64,000 bases of DNA from Alphaproteobacteria bacterium (GCA_030428355.1 JAUIBL010000007.1:1-64000); one strand, 5' to 3'. Positions 7,365-18,637 are shown, counted from the first letter of the stretch. A program made the numbers and translations. The notes: a model not told the origin generated them from the sequence alone.

Positions 7365-7942
7365 TCCCGACCGAGCAGTCGAGCCAACTCTTTCGCCACG
7401 GTGGCCGACACTGCGTCCTTGAGCTCCTGCATCTCGGCATCCGACAGAGTTTTGTCATTCTTTGCCGCTTGGCCAGAAAAAAGCATTGGGTTCAAAACCG
7501 CGTATTGCTCCTTCATCTCTTTCACATGCGCGAGATATTCGGGATCTCCACCAGCTCGGCTCTGCAAATGCCCTATCAGACCTGAAAGTTGGCTGTCAGC
7601 CTTCGAAGGAGCATCAGGATCAGCGTCTGCTAACTCCGCTTTTTTAGCTTCGATGAAGAGAGACAATGCACCATCAAGCATGAAGTCCAATGATCGACCC
7701 TCTGCCTCGGCAATCATTTCCAAGGCACGAAGAAGTCTCGGATCAACCTGCTGATCTGGCGGCAGCCAGCGAAATCCCTTCTCACGCTCCGCCTCACGCG
7801 CCAAATAGTCCTCCAGCGCGTGATTGATCTCGACGTTCATCGACCGGCTGTTCCGATCAGCTGAAGCCGCCACCCGTTCCTTGAGCTCGGGCGCCATTCG
7901 CAGCCCATAGGGCGCGACCTGTTTCGAAGAAGTGTCACTCAT
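7361..7942 (-). CDS. Arc-family (ribbon-helix-helix) DNA-binding protein with C-terminal extension
   Basis: The 193-residue protein starts MSDTSSKQVAPYGLRMAPEL, then KERVAASADRNSRSMNVEIN and HALEDYL, an Arc/MetJ-type ribbon-helix-helix of about 50 residues. A 140-residue charged helical extension follows that I cannot assign. ATG at 7942 is preferred over the longer frame from 7996 because GGAAGAAG precedes it and the Arc fold begins right after it. It is divergent from a second Arc-like gene, implying mutual or self control at the shared 106-bp promoter region. Confidence 0.75.
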   Translation of the reverse strand: MSDTSSKQVAPYGLRMAPELKERVAASADRNSRSMNVEINHALEDYLAREAEREKGFRWLPPDQQVDPRLLRALEMIAEAEGRSLDFMLDGALSLFIEAKKAELADADPDAPSKADSQLSGLIGHLQSRAGGDPEYLAHVKEMKEQYAVLNPMLFSGQAAKNDKTLSDAEMQELKDAVSATVAKELARLLGRE

Positions 7943-8048
7943 GACTTCTTCCTGTAGCAAATTTTTCTTGCGCGCAATTCCAACTGATAGTAGCATAGAC
8001 GTTAGAATTTTAGCTACTGTAAGAAGCTATTTGCGAAAGGAGGCCGAG
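7943..8048. promoter_or_regulatory. Divergent promoter/operator between two RHH genes
   Basis: AGTAGC (7989-7994) and GCTACT (8013-8018) form an inverted repeat, with further TAGC/GCTA half-sites between 7989 and 8030. On the plus strand TTGCGC near 7970 and TAGCAT at 7991-7996 are spaced by about 17 bases, a plausible promoter covered by the repeat. Binding by either Arc-like protein is inferred from position. Confidence 0.5.
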
Positions 8049-8204
8049 ATGCCCAAACCCCAGACCGTCCCCTTCGGACTGCGCATGCCCGACGAAATCA
8101 AGGAGTGGGCGAAGCGCAGGGCGGAGGAAGAAGACCGCTCGATGAATTCCATGATCGTCCGCATCCTCAAGGAGCGGATGGAGCAGGAAAGCGAGGCTGC
8201 GTGA
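8049..8204 (+). CDS. Arc-family ribbon-helix-helix repressor, 51 aa
   Basis: Nearly the whole protein is one ribbon-helix-helix: VPFGLRMPDEIKEWAKRRAE followed by RSMNSMIVRILKERM. It is similar in pattern to the N-terminus of the divergent gene (YGLRMAPELKERVAASADRN), so the two may be ancient paralogues. GAAAGGAGG precedes ATG 8049. The stop overlaps the next start (GTGATG), forming a three-gene unit with the AlpA-like gene and the integrase. Confidence 0.8.
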   Translation: MPKPQTVPFGLRMPDEIKEWAKRRAEEEDRSMNSMIVRILKERMEQESEAA

Positions 8205-8407
8205 TGGCGCGCGCGACACCTCCCCTTTACGCCAACGAGCGCACGGCCGCGAAGCTGCTGGACATGACGCCTTCGGACTTTCGCCGGCTGGTTGGCGCGG
8301 GTGCCTTGCCTCCGCCGATCGACCTTCACGGCTTCACCCGGTGGCGCGTCGCTGATCTTGAAGCGATCGCCAGCGGCGCAGCGATGGACGAGGATTTTGT
8401 GACATGA
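8204..8407 (+). CDS. AlpA/excisionase-like helix-turn-helix protein
   Basis: The 67-residue protein has a helix-turn-helix beginning LYANERTAAKLLDMTPSDFR and a wing-like GFTRWRVADLEAIA, the pattern of AlpA/MerR-type excisionases and prophage regulators. It overlaps both neighbours by one to four bases and is immediately upstream of the integrase, which fits a recombination directionality factor. Excisionase activity is inferred from position. Confidence 0.65.
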   Translation: MARATPPLYANERTAAKLLDMTPSDFRRLVGAGALPPPIDLHGFTRWRVADLEAIASGAAMDEDFVT

Positions 8408-9411
8408 GACGACTAAACCGAAAGTTTCTTGAGTTCAAAAATGTCAACGGCAGGGAATACATTTACTTTCGCCGCGGCAAGGTAAGGCACCGCTTAAAGT
8501 CCGATCCCGACAGCGAAGAATTTGACCGTGAATACTGGGACATTCGCTCGGGCAAGAAGGCCAAGACCGTCACGCACAACTGGAATGCGCTGATCATCGC
8601 ATTCTACCGGAGCCCGGCCTTCACCTCGAAAGCCGCAGGCACCCGCGAGAATTACCGCAGGCATTGCGAAGCGATCCGGGAGGCAAACGGCGACAAGGAT
8701 GTTCGCAACTTCAAGCGCCAGCACGCCATCTTAGCGCGGGACGCCCTCGCCGACACTTGGTCAAAGGCGAACGAGCGGGTCGCGGTCCTTTCGATCCTCT
8801 GCAAGCTGGCGGTTGATCTTGGCTGGATCGAGCGGAACCCGGTCACGGGCGTCGAGAAGCTGACCGGCGGCGAATACGAGGCATGGCCAGACGCGAAGCT
8901 GGAAGCCTACGAGCGATATTGCGAGCGATACGACCTGACCACAGCCAGAACGGCCTTCGAGCTCTGCGTCGGCACCGGACAGCGCCTCGGCGACTGCATC
9001 AACATGACGTGGGACGACTTTGACGGCCAGTTCATGCGCGTCGTGCAGGAAAAAACCGGGACAAAGCTAAAGGTATACTGCCCCGAACGCCTACAAAGAT
9101 ATCTGGCCGACCTGCCCCGAGCGGGCCGCTTCATTATGGCGAGGAACCTCACCCAGCCCTTGGGCAAGCGGGCGGTCCAGAAGGCGATCGAGGAGGTGCG
9201 CGAGGCCATTGGTGTCAAGACCGGCGCAAACCGTCTTGTGCCCCACGGCTGGCGCTACACGGCTGCGCGGCTGTTGACCGATGCTGGATGCACCGATGCC
9301 GAAATCCAATCGGTGACCGGCCACAAGACGCTGGCGATGGTCCAGAAATACCGCAGCGGCGCTGACCAAGCCGACCTATCCCGGCGCGCGCAAGAACGGA
9401 GGCGGCGGTGA
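8404..9411 (+). CDS. int: Phage-type tyrosine recombinase/integrase
   Basis: The 335-residue protein has a core-binding region (about residues 60-150) and a catalytic domain. All catalytic residues are visible: R194 (GTGQRLGD), H281 and R284 (PHGWRYTAA), H307 (VTGHKT) and nucleophile Y316 (VQKYRSG). It should therefore be active in principle. It ends about 110 bp from the 3' end of the tRNA-Leu gene, the usual arrangement for an element that uses the tRNA 3' end as attachment site. Confidence 0.9.
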   Translation: MRRLNRKFLEFKNVNGREYIYFRRGKVRHRLKSDPDSEEFDREYWDIRSGKKAKTVTHNWNALIIAFYRSPAFTSKAAGTRENYRRHCEAIREANGDKDVRNFKRQHAILARDALADTWSKANERVAVLSILCKLAVDLGWIERNPVTGVEKLTGGEYEAWPDAKLEAYERYCERYDLTTARTAFELCVGTGQRLGDCINMTWDDFDGQFMRVVQEKTGTKLKVYCPERLQRYLADLPRAGRFIMARNLTQPLGKRAVQKAIEEVREAIGVKTGANRLVPHGWRYTAARLLTDAGCTDAEIQSVTGHKTLAMVQKYRSGADQADLSRRAQERRRR

Positions 9412-9519
9412 GAACGAACAGTGTTCAAATCAGGAACGTGCGAAACAAATTGCGAAATTTTGAAACGCGTCAACTCAAAGGAGGGCAATCAGATGCCAAA
9501 TAATCGAAAGAATTCAAAG

Positions 9520-9604
9520 TGGTGCGGGTGGAGGGACTTGAACCCCCACGCCTTGCGGCGCCAGAACCTAAATCTGGTGCGTCTACCAATTCCGCCACAC
9601 CCGC
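9520..9604 (-). tRNA. tRNA-Leu (anticodon UAG)
   Basis: On the minus strand the 5' end GCGGGTG (from 9604) pairs with CACCCGC before discriminator A and an encoded CCA (9520-9522). The anticodon arm is CCAGA-TTTAGGT-TCTGG with anticodon TAG. The long variable arm CGCCGCAAGGCGT is typical of leucine tRNAs. The 3' end faces the integrase and prophage remnant, marking it as the probable attachment site. Confidence 0.97.
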
Positions 9605-9628
9605 ATTGCGCTGGTGAGTAGCAAAGCT

Positions 9629-9748
9629 CCGGGGCTGATGCGAGCAGAATTTTCGTACGAAAATTTTGCGGCCCCGGTCCGGGGTCAAATCCTGCGGCCA
9701 GACCCTGCAGCCAGACCCTGCGGCCTGAGAAACTTCGTACGAAGTTTC

Positions 9749-9749
<1 letters not shown>
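9629..9749. repeat. Two CGTACG palindromes and a 13-bp tandem repeat
   Basis: A perfect 18-bp palindrome (9648-9665, arm AATTTTCGT) is enclosed by CCGGGGC (9629-9635) and GCCCCGG (9671-9677). A perfect 22-bp palindrome (9728-9749, arm AGAAACTTCGT) abuts the nnr stop. Between them CTGCGGCCAGACC repeats about 2.7 times (9692-9728). They lie directly 3' of nnr and probably terminate it. Confidence 0.7.
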
Positions 9750-11896
<2,147 letters not shown>

Positions 11897-11953
11897 TCCT
11901 GCGCCGAAAAACATACCGAACAACGACTTAAACTGAGTGAAAGGGAAGAGAGA

Positions 11954-13360
11954 ATGAGCACTGAAGCGCTTCTCAAGATGATCAAGGACGAAGATGTCGC
12001 CTATGTCGACATCCGGTTTACCGACCCGCGCGGTAAGCTGCAGCACGTAACTGTGATGTCCGACCAGGTGGATGAAGATTTCCTCGAAGAAGGCTTCATG
12101 TTCGACGGCTCGTCCATTGCAGGCTGGAAGTCGATCGAAGCGTCCGACATGAAACTGATGCCGGACACCGACAGCGCCTATATCGACCCGTTCTATGCGG
12201 AAAAGACAGTCTGCGTGCATTGCTCGGTTGTCGAGCCGGATACCGGCGAAGCCTATAACCGCGACCCGCGCGGCACGGCGGCCAAGGCCGAAGCCTACCT
12301 GAAGTCCTCGGGCATCGGTGATGTGGCCTATTTCGGCCCGGAAGCGGAATTCTTCCTGTTCGACGACGTGCGCTATTCGGTCATGCCGAACAAGGTCTCC
12401 TACGAGGTCGATGCGGACCACGCCGCGTGGAACACCGACACCGAGTTCGAGATGGGCAACCTTGGCCACCGTCCGACCTACAAAGGCGGCTACTTCCCGG
12501 TGAACCCGTCGGATGACGGCCAGGACATCCGTTCCGAGATGCTGTCCACCATGAAGCGCATCGGCATGAAGGTCGACAAGCATCACCACGAAGTGGCGAC
12601 GAGCCAGCACGAGCTGGGTCTGATCTTCAGCTCGCTGGTCAAGCAGGCGGACGAGCTGCAGAAGTACAAGTACATCATCCACAACGTCGCGCAGTCCTAT
12701 GGCCGCTCGGCCACCTTCATGCCGAAGCCGCTCAAGGGCGACAACGGCTCGGGTATGCACGTCAACATGTCGATCTGGAAAGACGGCAAGCCGCTCTTTG
12801 CCGGCGACAAATATGCCGATCTTAGCCAGGAAGCCCTGTACTTCATCGGCGGCATCCTCAAGCACGCCAAGGCGCTCAACGCGTTCACCAACCCGTCGAC
12901 CAACAGCTACAAGCGTCTGGTTCCGGGCTACGAAGCCCCCGTTCTGCGCGCCTATTCCGCACGCAACCGCTCGGGCTGCGTCCGTATTCCGTGGACCGAA
13001 AGCCCGAAGGCAAAGCGAGTCGAGGCCCGTTTCCCCGATCCCACCGCAAACCCCTACCTGTGCTTTGCGGCGCTGCTGATGGCCGGTCTTGACGGCATCA
13101 CCAACAAGATCGATCCGGGCGAAGCCATGGACAAGAACCTTTACGATCTTCCGGCAGAAGAGCTGGCAGGCATCCCGACCGTCTGCGGCAGCCTGCGTGA
13201 AGCGATCACCGAGCTGCAGGCCGATCACGAGTTCCTGCTTGCTGGCGACGTGTTCACCAAGGACCAGATCGACGGTTACATCGACCTGAAGATGGAAGAG
13301 CTGGAAGCCTACGAAATGACACCGCACCCGGTGGAATTCGCGCTTTACTACAGCAGCTGA
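11954..13360 (+). CDS. glnA: Glutamine synthetase type I
   Basis: This 468-residue dodecameric enzyme makes glutamine from glutamate, ammonia and ATP. It has the N-terminal beta-grasp [10 protein letters not shown], the [10 protein letters not shown] loop, the metal/glutamate site around [18 protein letters not shown], and [11 protein letters not shown]. Adenylylation tyrosine Y397 lies in NLYDLPAEE, marking a GSI-beta enzyme regulated by GlnE with PII. GGGAAGAGAG precedes the ATG. Confidence 0.98.
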   Translation: MSTEALLKMIKDEDVAYVDIRFTDPRGKLQHVTVMSDQVDEDFLEEGFMFDGSSIAGWKSIEASDMKLMPDTDSAYIDPFYAEKTVCVHCSVVEPDTGEAYNRDPRGTAAKAEAYLKSSGIGDVAYFGPEAEFFLFDDVRYSVMPNKVSYEVDADHAAWNTDTEFEMGNLGHRPTYKGGYFPVNPSDDGQDIRSEMLSTMKRIGMKVDKHHHEVATSQHELGLIFSSLVKQADELQKYKYIIHNVAQSYGRSATFMPKPLKGDNGSGMHVNMSIWKDGKPLFAGDKYADLSQEALYFIGGILKHAKALNAFTNPSTNSYKRLVPGYEAPVLRAYSARNRSGCVRIPWTESPKAKRVEARFPDPTANPYLCFAALLMAGLDGITNKIDPGEAMDKNLYDLPAEELAGIPTVCGSLREAITELQADHEFLLAGDVFTKDQIDGYIDLKMEELEAYEMTPHPVEFALYYSS

Positions 13361-13390
13361 TCTCTGCGATCAGACTGGATTTACGGAAAA

Positions 13391-13413
13391 GGCGTCCTTC
13401 GGGGCGCCTTTTT
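13391..13413 (+). terminator. Rho-independent terminator of glnA
   Basis: GGCG-t-CC and GG-g-CGCC form a stem with a TTCG loop followed by TTTTT, 30 bp after the glnA stop. The rest of the gap to 13719 holds no gene that I can recognise. Confidence 0.85.
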
Positions 13414-13719
13414 CTTGTCTGTTTTCCCCGGCGGGCAGGCGGACGGCTGTCCGAGCATGAAAACAACAATTCTGAGGCAGGGCTGACGACGGAACAGGCC
13501 TGAACTGCCTGTATGCCAGCATGAACGCACAGCACCTCGCACATATCAGCCTTGACCGTGCGCCGCCGATTTGGGGCATTTTCATCAAGACAAACGCCAG
13601 AAAAAACCCGAACTCGGCCAAATTTCCCAATTGCGCCGGATTCGCTGCGCATTTCGGACACATTCCGAGACTTATATCCGTCGCAGGGGAACGCTCTATC
13701 AGACCTTGGGAGGTCAAGG

Positions 13720-14484
13720 ATGACAAAAACGGATATAACCGTGATCAGCCTGGTAACGGACATGTCGCGCGACGCGGTCTGCCAAACCGTCGTGCCCGCC
13801 ATCCATCACGCCTTGTCGGAACAGCAGGTGACGTATCAACGCCAGCCCGTCACCCGCGATTATATAGACTGGATCATCGGCGACACGGACACGCTCACAC
13901 TGGCCATCGACGAGGCCGGTGACAGCACGGTGGTGATGCTCGCCGGTCGCGGCCATGACGCGCGGGCAAGCGCCGCGCGACTGGCCAATGTTGCGGCAGA
14001 CCTGTGCCGCGCATGCGACGCGCACACCATCTTCTGGAACGGATCGAAACAGCCGATTGCGGCGGCGGACTTTCTGGCTGCGGAGTGCTACGCGGTCGAT
14101 CATGCCGTGGCCCGGACGCGCATCGTGCCGCGCAAGGTCAAGGCGTCAGGCAAGCAGCGCATGGTACATCGTCGCATGTCCGTGCAGATGGACAATTGGA
14201 TGATGACCGCCGTGCGCGCCCAGATGAACGGCGTCACTCTGGAAGATCTGGAACGCATGGAGCTTGAGGAACGGCGTGCCAAGACCGCGCCGAAACGGCT
14301 GGCCGCATGGGCGGTGTCCTTCACGACGGCGATCATCGCGGCACCGCTCGCGATCCCGATCATCGTCCACAACCTCGTGCGGGGTGAAGACCTGCGGGCG
14401 GGCGCAATGGCGCTTGGTGTGGCAGGGCTTTATGCCGTGTTGGCCCAGTCGGGTATGACACCGATGCTTCCCGACATCCTTTGA
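13720..14484 (+). CDS. Hypothetical protein with C-terminal membrane segments, 254 aa
   Basis: The family is not recognised. The N-terminal 150 residues look soluble and mixed alpha/beta (MTKTDITVISLVTDMSRDAV). A basic helical stretch follows (KVKASGKQRMVHRRMSVQMD), then two hydrophobic helices near residues 192-213 and 225-247. ATG 13720 is chosen because GGGAGGTCAAGG precedes it, although the frame is open from 13552. It may be a membrane-anchored protein of Rhodobacteraceae; no function is proposed. Confidence 0.65.
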   Translation: MTKTDITVISLVTDMSRDAVCQTVVPAIHHALSEQQVTYQRQPVTRDYIDWIIGDTDTLTLAIDEAGDSTVVMLAGRGHDARASAARLANVAADLCRACDAHTIFWNGSKQPIAAADFLAAECYAVDHAVARTRIVPRKVKASGKQRMVHRRMSVQMDNWMMTAVRAQMNGVTLEDLERMELEERRAKTAPKRLAAWAVSFTTAIIAAPLAIPIIVHNLVRGEDLRAGAMALGVAGLYAVLAQSGMTPMLPDIL

Positions 14485-14592
14485 ACCCGGACGATGTCGT
14501 GCAACCAGCGAGACCTGGTTGCGCGATCACCCTTGCTCTGAACGCCGCATTTGTTAACGTCCCACCAACCAAAGATTGTGGAGTGTCTATTG

Positions 14593-15408
14593 ATGCGTCG
14601 TTTCCTTGCTGCTGCCTGCCTGTCTCTGTGTGCGGCCCTGCCCGCCTATTCCGCCGAATGCATCACCAGCAAAGGTGCCTTCGATCAGTACAAGAAAACC
14701 CTTGCCGGACAGGCGGCCGCGGCGGGCGTGGGTCAGCGCGGGCTGGCGGCGCTGCAGAATGCACGCCTCTCGGACATCACCTGGCGTTTTGAATCGAACC
14801 CCGGCAACCAGACCGGCACGTTGCAGGGAGACCCGGCCAAGTTCCTCGCAAAGCGGTCGGGCAGCACAGCGGAAAGCTTTATCAGCCAGACCCGCGCCAA
14901 GATCGCGCGCAACCCCAACACATTTGGGTCGATCGAACGGAATTATGGCGTACCCGCGTCGATCCTGGCCACCATCTGGGGGCTGGAAACAAGCTGGGGC
15001 GGCTATCTGGGCGGAACATCCGTGGTGGACGGTGCCGTGACCCTGTCCTCCTATTGCCGTCGCCACCCCCGGTTCGAGCCGCATGCCATTGCGGCGCTGG
15101 ACATGGTGGACAGTGGCATCCTGTCGCCCAGCACCAAGGGCGGGCCTTCGGGTGAATTGGGGCATATGCAGTTCCTTGCGGGCAACTGGCTGAAATACCG
15201 GGTCGATGGCAATGGTGATGGGGTGGCCGATCCCTACAATGCCAGCGACGCACTGGCGACAGCCGCCAACATGCTACGCCGCAATGGCTGGCAGTCGGGC
15301 CAACCCTTTGGCGAAGGGACACATAACTTCAACGTACTTTCGGTGTGGAACGACAGCGGCAACTACCTGCGTGCCATCGTCTATTCCGCCCAACGCGCGG
15401 GAAGCTAG
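14593..15408 (+). CDS. Lytic murein transglycosylase, MltB family (SLT_2)
   Basis: A signal peptide (MRRFLAAACLSLCAALPAYS) is followed by a 250-residue catalytic domain that cleaves peptidoglycan in the periplasm. The catalytic glutamate lies in IWGLETSWGG, with downstream GELGHMQFLAGNWLKYRVDG and DPYNASDALATAANML. No lipobox cysteine follows the signal, so it is probably soluble. ATG 14593 starts the signal peptide; the upstream in-frame start at 14551 would disrupt it. Its stop overlaps that of the convergent gene at CTAG. Confidence 0.85.
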   Translation: MRRFLAAACLSLCAALPAYSAECITSKGAFDQYKKTLAGQAAAAGVGQRGLAALQNARLSDITWRFESNPGNQTGTLQGDPAKFLAKRSGSTAESFISQTRAKIARNPNTFGSIERNYGVPASILATIWGLETSWGGYLGGTSVVDGAVTLSSYCRRHPRFEPHAIAALDMVDSGILSPSTKGGPSGELGHMQFLAGNWLKYRVDGNGDGVADPYNASDALATAANMLRRNGWQSGQPFGEGTHNFNVLSVWNDSGNYLRAIVYSAQRAGS

Positions 15409-16151
15409 GCCATGTCGGCTGCGCCCGAAACATCGTTTCGGGCCAGCATGAAGGTGTGGATGGTGAAGAGCACAGCCTCGCTGTCCGGCAACCGCCACAA
15501 GACCTGACGTTCGCTGCGCAGGTAAGGCGTCTTGCCTGCTTCGGTCAGCGGTCTGGGTTCCTTTTCGGATCGCGGCTGAAACAGGCTGGGGTCTTCGTAC
15601 CAGAGCGCGTTGAACCGCCAAATCGGCATGCCGGGGCGCACCCCGTCGAACAGGCGCTGCACCCGGCGCGCGATGTCATCGGTATAGCTTTTGACCGGGA
15701 TGTGGATATGGGTCAGCGGATGACCGATCTTTTCGCGCAGACGCCAGCTTGCCGGAAAGCAGAGAACCGCGCCGGTCAGCACGTGCTCATCGCCGCGTTT
15801 TTCCATCAGGCAGATGTCGTTCTGCAAAATGTGCCCCAGCGTGCCGAACGGATCTGATCTGTCGATCGCGACACGCCGGCCATCGGGACACGTGACCTGA
15901 TCTTGCGAGCGTGTGAACCCCGCCGGCAGGTGATCCAGCACCGCATCCATCATCTTCGACAGGTTGACGGGATCGGGATCATCGGTGGCGATCACATCGT
16001 CCCGCCGCGCCGCCATCAACCGCTGCCGTTCGGCCATCTGCGGGGCATAAGCCTCGTCCACCAGAAACCACGGCGCATCGCCCAAGGGGGCGATCCCCGG
16101 AAGCGGGCGTGGTGTCATCACATCATAGGGCAAGGTGCGTTGCAGGATCAT
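15405..16151 (-). CDS. DUF3445 family, heme-dependent oxidative N-demethylase-like
   Basis: The 248-residue protein matches the DUF3445/HDOD pattern: DAPWFLVDEAYAPQMAERQR, then FGTLGHILQNDICLMEK, LCFPASWRLREKIGHPLTHI and the C-terminal SERQVLWRLPDSEAVLFTIH. HDOD proteins are heme enzymes related to the dimethylamine monooxygenase subunit. Activity on methylated amines would suit a marine methyl-compound user but is inference. The gene overlaps the transglycosylase stop by four bases and stands alone. Confidence 0.75.
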   Translation of the reverse strand: MILQRTLPYDVMTPRPLPGIAPLGDAPWFLVDEAYAPQMAERQRLMAARRDDVIATDDPDPVNLSKMMDAVLDHLPAGFTRSQDQVTCPDGRRVAIDRSDPFGTLGHILQNDICLMEKRGDEHVLTGAVLCFPASWRLREKIGHPLTHIHIPVKSYTDDIARRVQRLFDGVRPGMPIWRFNALWYEDPSLFQPRSEKEPRPLTEAGKTPYLRSERQVLWRLPDSEAVLFTIHTFMLARNDVSGAADMA

Positions 16152-16313
16152 GCCGCAGGACTAGCGCAGCGATGCGACAGAGAAAAGCCGTGACTGCCCG
16201 CCAAGTGCAGGTGCAGCAAAGCCAAAAGCGTCACGCCCCCCGTCGAACAAGGTCGCAAATCGGCGCGTCTGCAGGTCGGCACCGCTTCAGCATCGCGGGC
16301 AGGAGGCGCTGCC

Positions 16314-17660
16314 ATGAACACCCATTTCCGCGATACCCGAAAGATCGACCCGACCCGTGGGTCCACCACGGGCGACAACACGCCCAACGACCAGAACCGG
16401 GTCGAAATCGGCCCGACACAACTGGCCTATGCCGAATGGGCCGCGGCGGGGCTGGAACTGCCCGACCTGCAGGAGATGCGCCGCTACCGCTGGGCGCGGC
16501 TGACCCAGCACATCGTGGATCGGGACTATGCCGGCTTGTTGATGTTCGACCCGCTCAACATCCGCTACGCGACCGACAGCACCAACATGCAGCTTTGGAA
16601 CACGCACAACCCGTTCCGCGCGGTTCTGCTTTGTGCCGATGGCTACATGGTGATCTGGGACTACAAGAACTCGCCCTTCCTTTCCGAATTCAACCCGCTG
16701 GTGCGCGAGGCGCGGTCGGGGGCGGACCTGTTCTATTTCGACCGGGGCGACAAGGTGGACGTGGCGGCCGATGTGTTCGCCAACGATGTCCGCGCCCTGC
16801 TGGCCGAACACGCCCCCGGCAAAATACGGCTCGCGGTCGACAAGATCATGCTGCACGGCCTGCGCGCGCTCGAGGCGCAGGGATTGCAGATCATGGAAGG
16901 CGAAGAGGTCACCGAAAAAGCCCGCGCCATCAAGGGACCGGACGAGATCAGGGCGATGCGCTGTTCCGTACATGCATGCGAGGTCGCGATGGCCGAGATG
17001 GAACGCTTTGCCCGCACCCATGTGCCGGGTGGCAGCGTGTCGGAAGACGACATCTGGGCGGTGCTGCATGCGGAAAACATCCGGCGCGGGGGAGAATGGA
17101 TCGAAACCCGGCTGCTCACCTCCGGCCCGCGCACGAACCCGTGGTTTCAGGAATGCGGCGGGCGGATCGTGCAGAACAACGAGATCGTCGCCTTCGATAC
17201 CGACCTGATCGGCAGTTACGGCATCTGCACCGACATGAGCCGCACTTGGTGGATCGGCGACCGTGCACCCCGTCCTGACATGATCGAGGCGATGAAACAC
17301 GCACATGAGCATATCATGGCCAATATGGAGTTGCTCAAACCCGGCGTCATGATCCCCGAACTGACCGCGCGGACCCACAGGTTGCACGACAAGTACCAGA
17401 CGCAGAAATACGGCTGCCTGATGCATGGTGTGGGCCTGTGTGACGAGTGGCCGCTCGTGTCCTACCCCGATCACGCGGTTCCCGGCGCGTTCGATTACCC
17501 GCTGGAGCCGGGCATGACGCTCTGTGTCGAGGCGCTCGTGAGCGAGGTTGGTGCGGATTTCTCGATCAAGCTGGAGGATCAGGTGCTGATCACCGAGACG
17601 GGCTATGAGAACCTGTCGAAATACCCGTTCGATCCTGCACTGATGGGGCTGACCGGTTAG
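16314..17660 (+). CDS. dddP: Dimethylsulfoniopropionate lyase DddP
   Basis: This 448-residue M24 (aminopeptidase P / creatinase-fold) enzyme cleaves DMSP to dimethyl sulfide and acrylate. The metal ligands described for Roseobacter DddP are present at D295, D297 (FDTDLIG), D307 (TDMSRTWW), H371 (MHGVGL), E406 (VEALVS) and E421 (KLEDQV). The extra aspartate, with W and F residues lining the pocket, separates DddP from true peptidases. Length matches known DddP proteins. It is a single gene; its stop overlaps the convergent endonuclease-family gene by four bases. No dedicated regulator is adjacent. Confidence 0.93.
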   Translation: MNTHFRDTRKIDPTRGSTTGDNTPNDQNRVEIGPTQLAYAEWAAAGLELPDLQEMRRYRWARLTQHIVDRDYAGLLMFDPLNIRYATDSTNMQLWNTHNPFRAVLLCADGYMVIWDYKNSPFLSEFNPLVREARSGADLFYFDRGDKVDVAADVFANDVRALLAEHAPGKIRLAVDKIMLHGLRALEAQGLQIMEGEEVTEKARAIKGPDEIRAMRCSVHACEVAMAEMERFARTHVPGGSVSEDDIWAVLHAENIRRGGEWIETRLLTSGPRTNPWFQECGGRIVQNNEIVAFDTDLIGSYGICTDMSRTWWIGDRAPRPDMIEAMKHAHEHIMANMELLKPGVMIPELTARTHRLHDKYQTQKYGCLMHGVGLCDEWPLVSYPDHAVPGAFDYPLEPGMTLCVEALVSEVGADFSIKLEDQVLITETGYENLSKYPFDPALMGLTG

Positions 17661-18529
17661 GGCGCGAAAACGAACACCTTGGCCAGAACGCCGCTGTGGT
17701 CCGACCCCAACAAGGGGCGCGGCATGGCCTGCCCGCCCCCCGGCGCATAGACATGGTCGATGGGCAGCGGCGCGCTCATCTTGGTGAGCGTCGGAAACAA
17801 GGGTCCGGCCCGTGTCGCGCCGATGCTGTTTTCGATGGTGCGCAAGGCATGAGACCACGGCACCATGTTGAAATCACCTGCGATCACAACCGGCTCTTCG
17901 AGGTCACTTAGCACCGGCAGGATGTCGGAGAGCTGCGCGGCCTGACCATGCGGCCAGGGCCAGAACGCATGCAGGCTGAAGGCCCAGAACGGACCATCGG
18001 GCGACACCACGCGGATGCCGACAAGACCCTGCCCTTCGAGGCAGATCTCTCCGTCGACCGGCCACCGCGACAGGATCGCAACCCGCGCCCATTCCACCAA
18101 GGCGCAACTTGCCTGATGCGGGTATTCGGCGCGCAGGTCGCGCACAAGCGGCGCGTTGCGGGATGTGAGTTCCTGCAGCGTGACGATGTCGGGTCGTGCG
18201 GCGCGGATGTCGGCGGCGAGGGCATCCACCTGATCGTTCTGAAACAGCAGGTTCTTCTGGTAGATCGTGATCGGTCCGTCCGGGTGCGAGACGTATTTCT
18301 GCGCCACGATCTGTGCAATTGCGGCAAGACAGATCACGGACAGGCTCCACCGCGCCCAGACGGGCGAGGGCGACCAGATCACCCAGAGCGCGAAGACGAC
18401 TGCAAGGGGGATTCGGAACACCGCCAGACTGTCGCCCAGCGGATGCACAGCACCGGCGAACCCGCCGAAGAAGGCCGCGCCCAGAAAACCTGCAATACTG
18501 TTCACCATCACCTGTCTGGCTCTCACCAT
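17657..18529 (-). CDS. Endonuclease/exonuclease/phosphatase-family membrane protein
   Basis: The 290-residue protein has two or three N-terminal hydrophobic helices (about residues 10-75), then an EEP-fold domain: IYQKNLLFQND, DIVTLQELTS, VIAGDFNMVPWSHAL, PIDHVYAP and LGSDHSGVLA. The catalytic E, D, N and H of the fold are visible. The substrate (nucleic acid, lipid or inositol phosphate) cannot be told. ATG 18529 is preferred over the extended frame to 18577. Its stop overlaps that of dddP. Confidence 0.75.
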   Translation of the reverse strand: MVRARQVMVNSIAGFLGAAFFGGFAGAVHPLGDSLAVFRIPLAVVFALWVIWSPSPVWARWSLSVICLAAIAQIVAQKYVSHPDGPITIYQKNLLFQNDQVDALAADIRAARPDIVTLQELTSRNAPLVRDLRAEYPHQASCALVEWARVAILSRWPVDGEICLEGQGLVGIRVVSPDGPFWAFSLHAFWPWPHGQAAQLSDILPVLSDLEEPVVIAGDFNMVPWSHALRTIENSIGATRAGPLFPTLTKMSAPLPIDHVYAPGGGQAMPRPLLGSDHSGVLAKVFVFAP

Positions 18530-18637
18530 GCTGTGACGCTCCCGACACAATGCTTGCGCATGGGGGACACACCCCACACTCTTGGGTCATACGAAATGCC
18601 AAAGGGCTGCCCTGCCCCGGCCCCAAGGACACATACC

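Noticed and set aside
7077..7942. Toxin-antitoxin module (RHH antitoxin plus small partner)
   Set aside because: The partner has zinc-ribbon cysteines and no toxin motif, and the RHH protein is far longer than an antitoxin; a regulatory pair is simpler.
1..9000. Second attachment-site copy (tRNA-Leu 3' end)
   Set aside because: I looked for the tRNA 3' sequence to the left of the integrase and found none; it would lie outside the window or has been lost.
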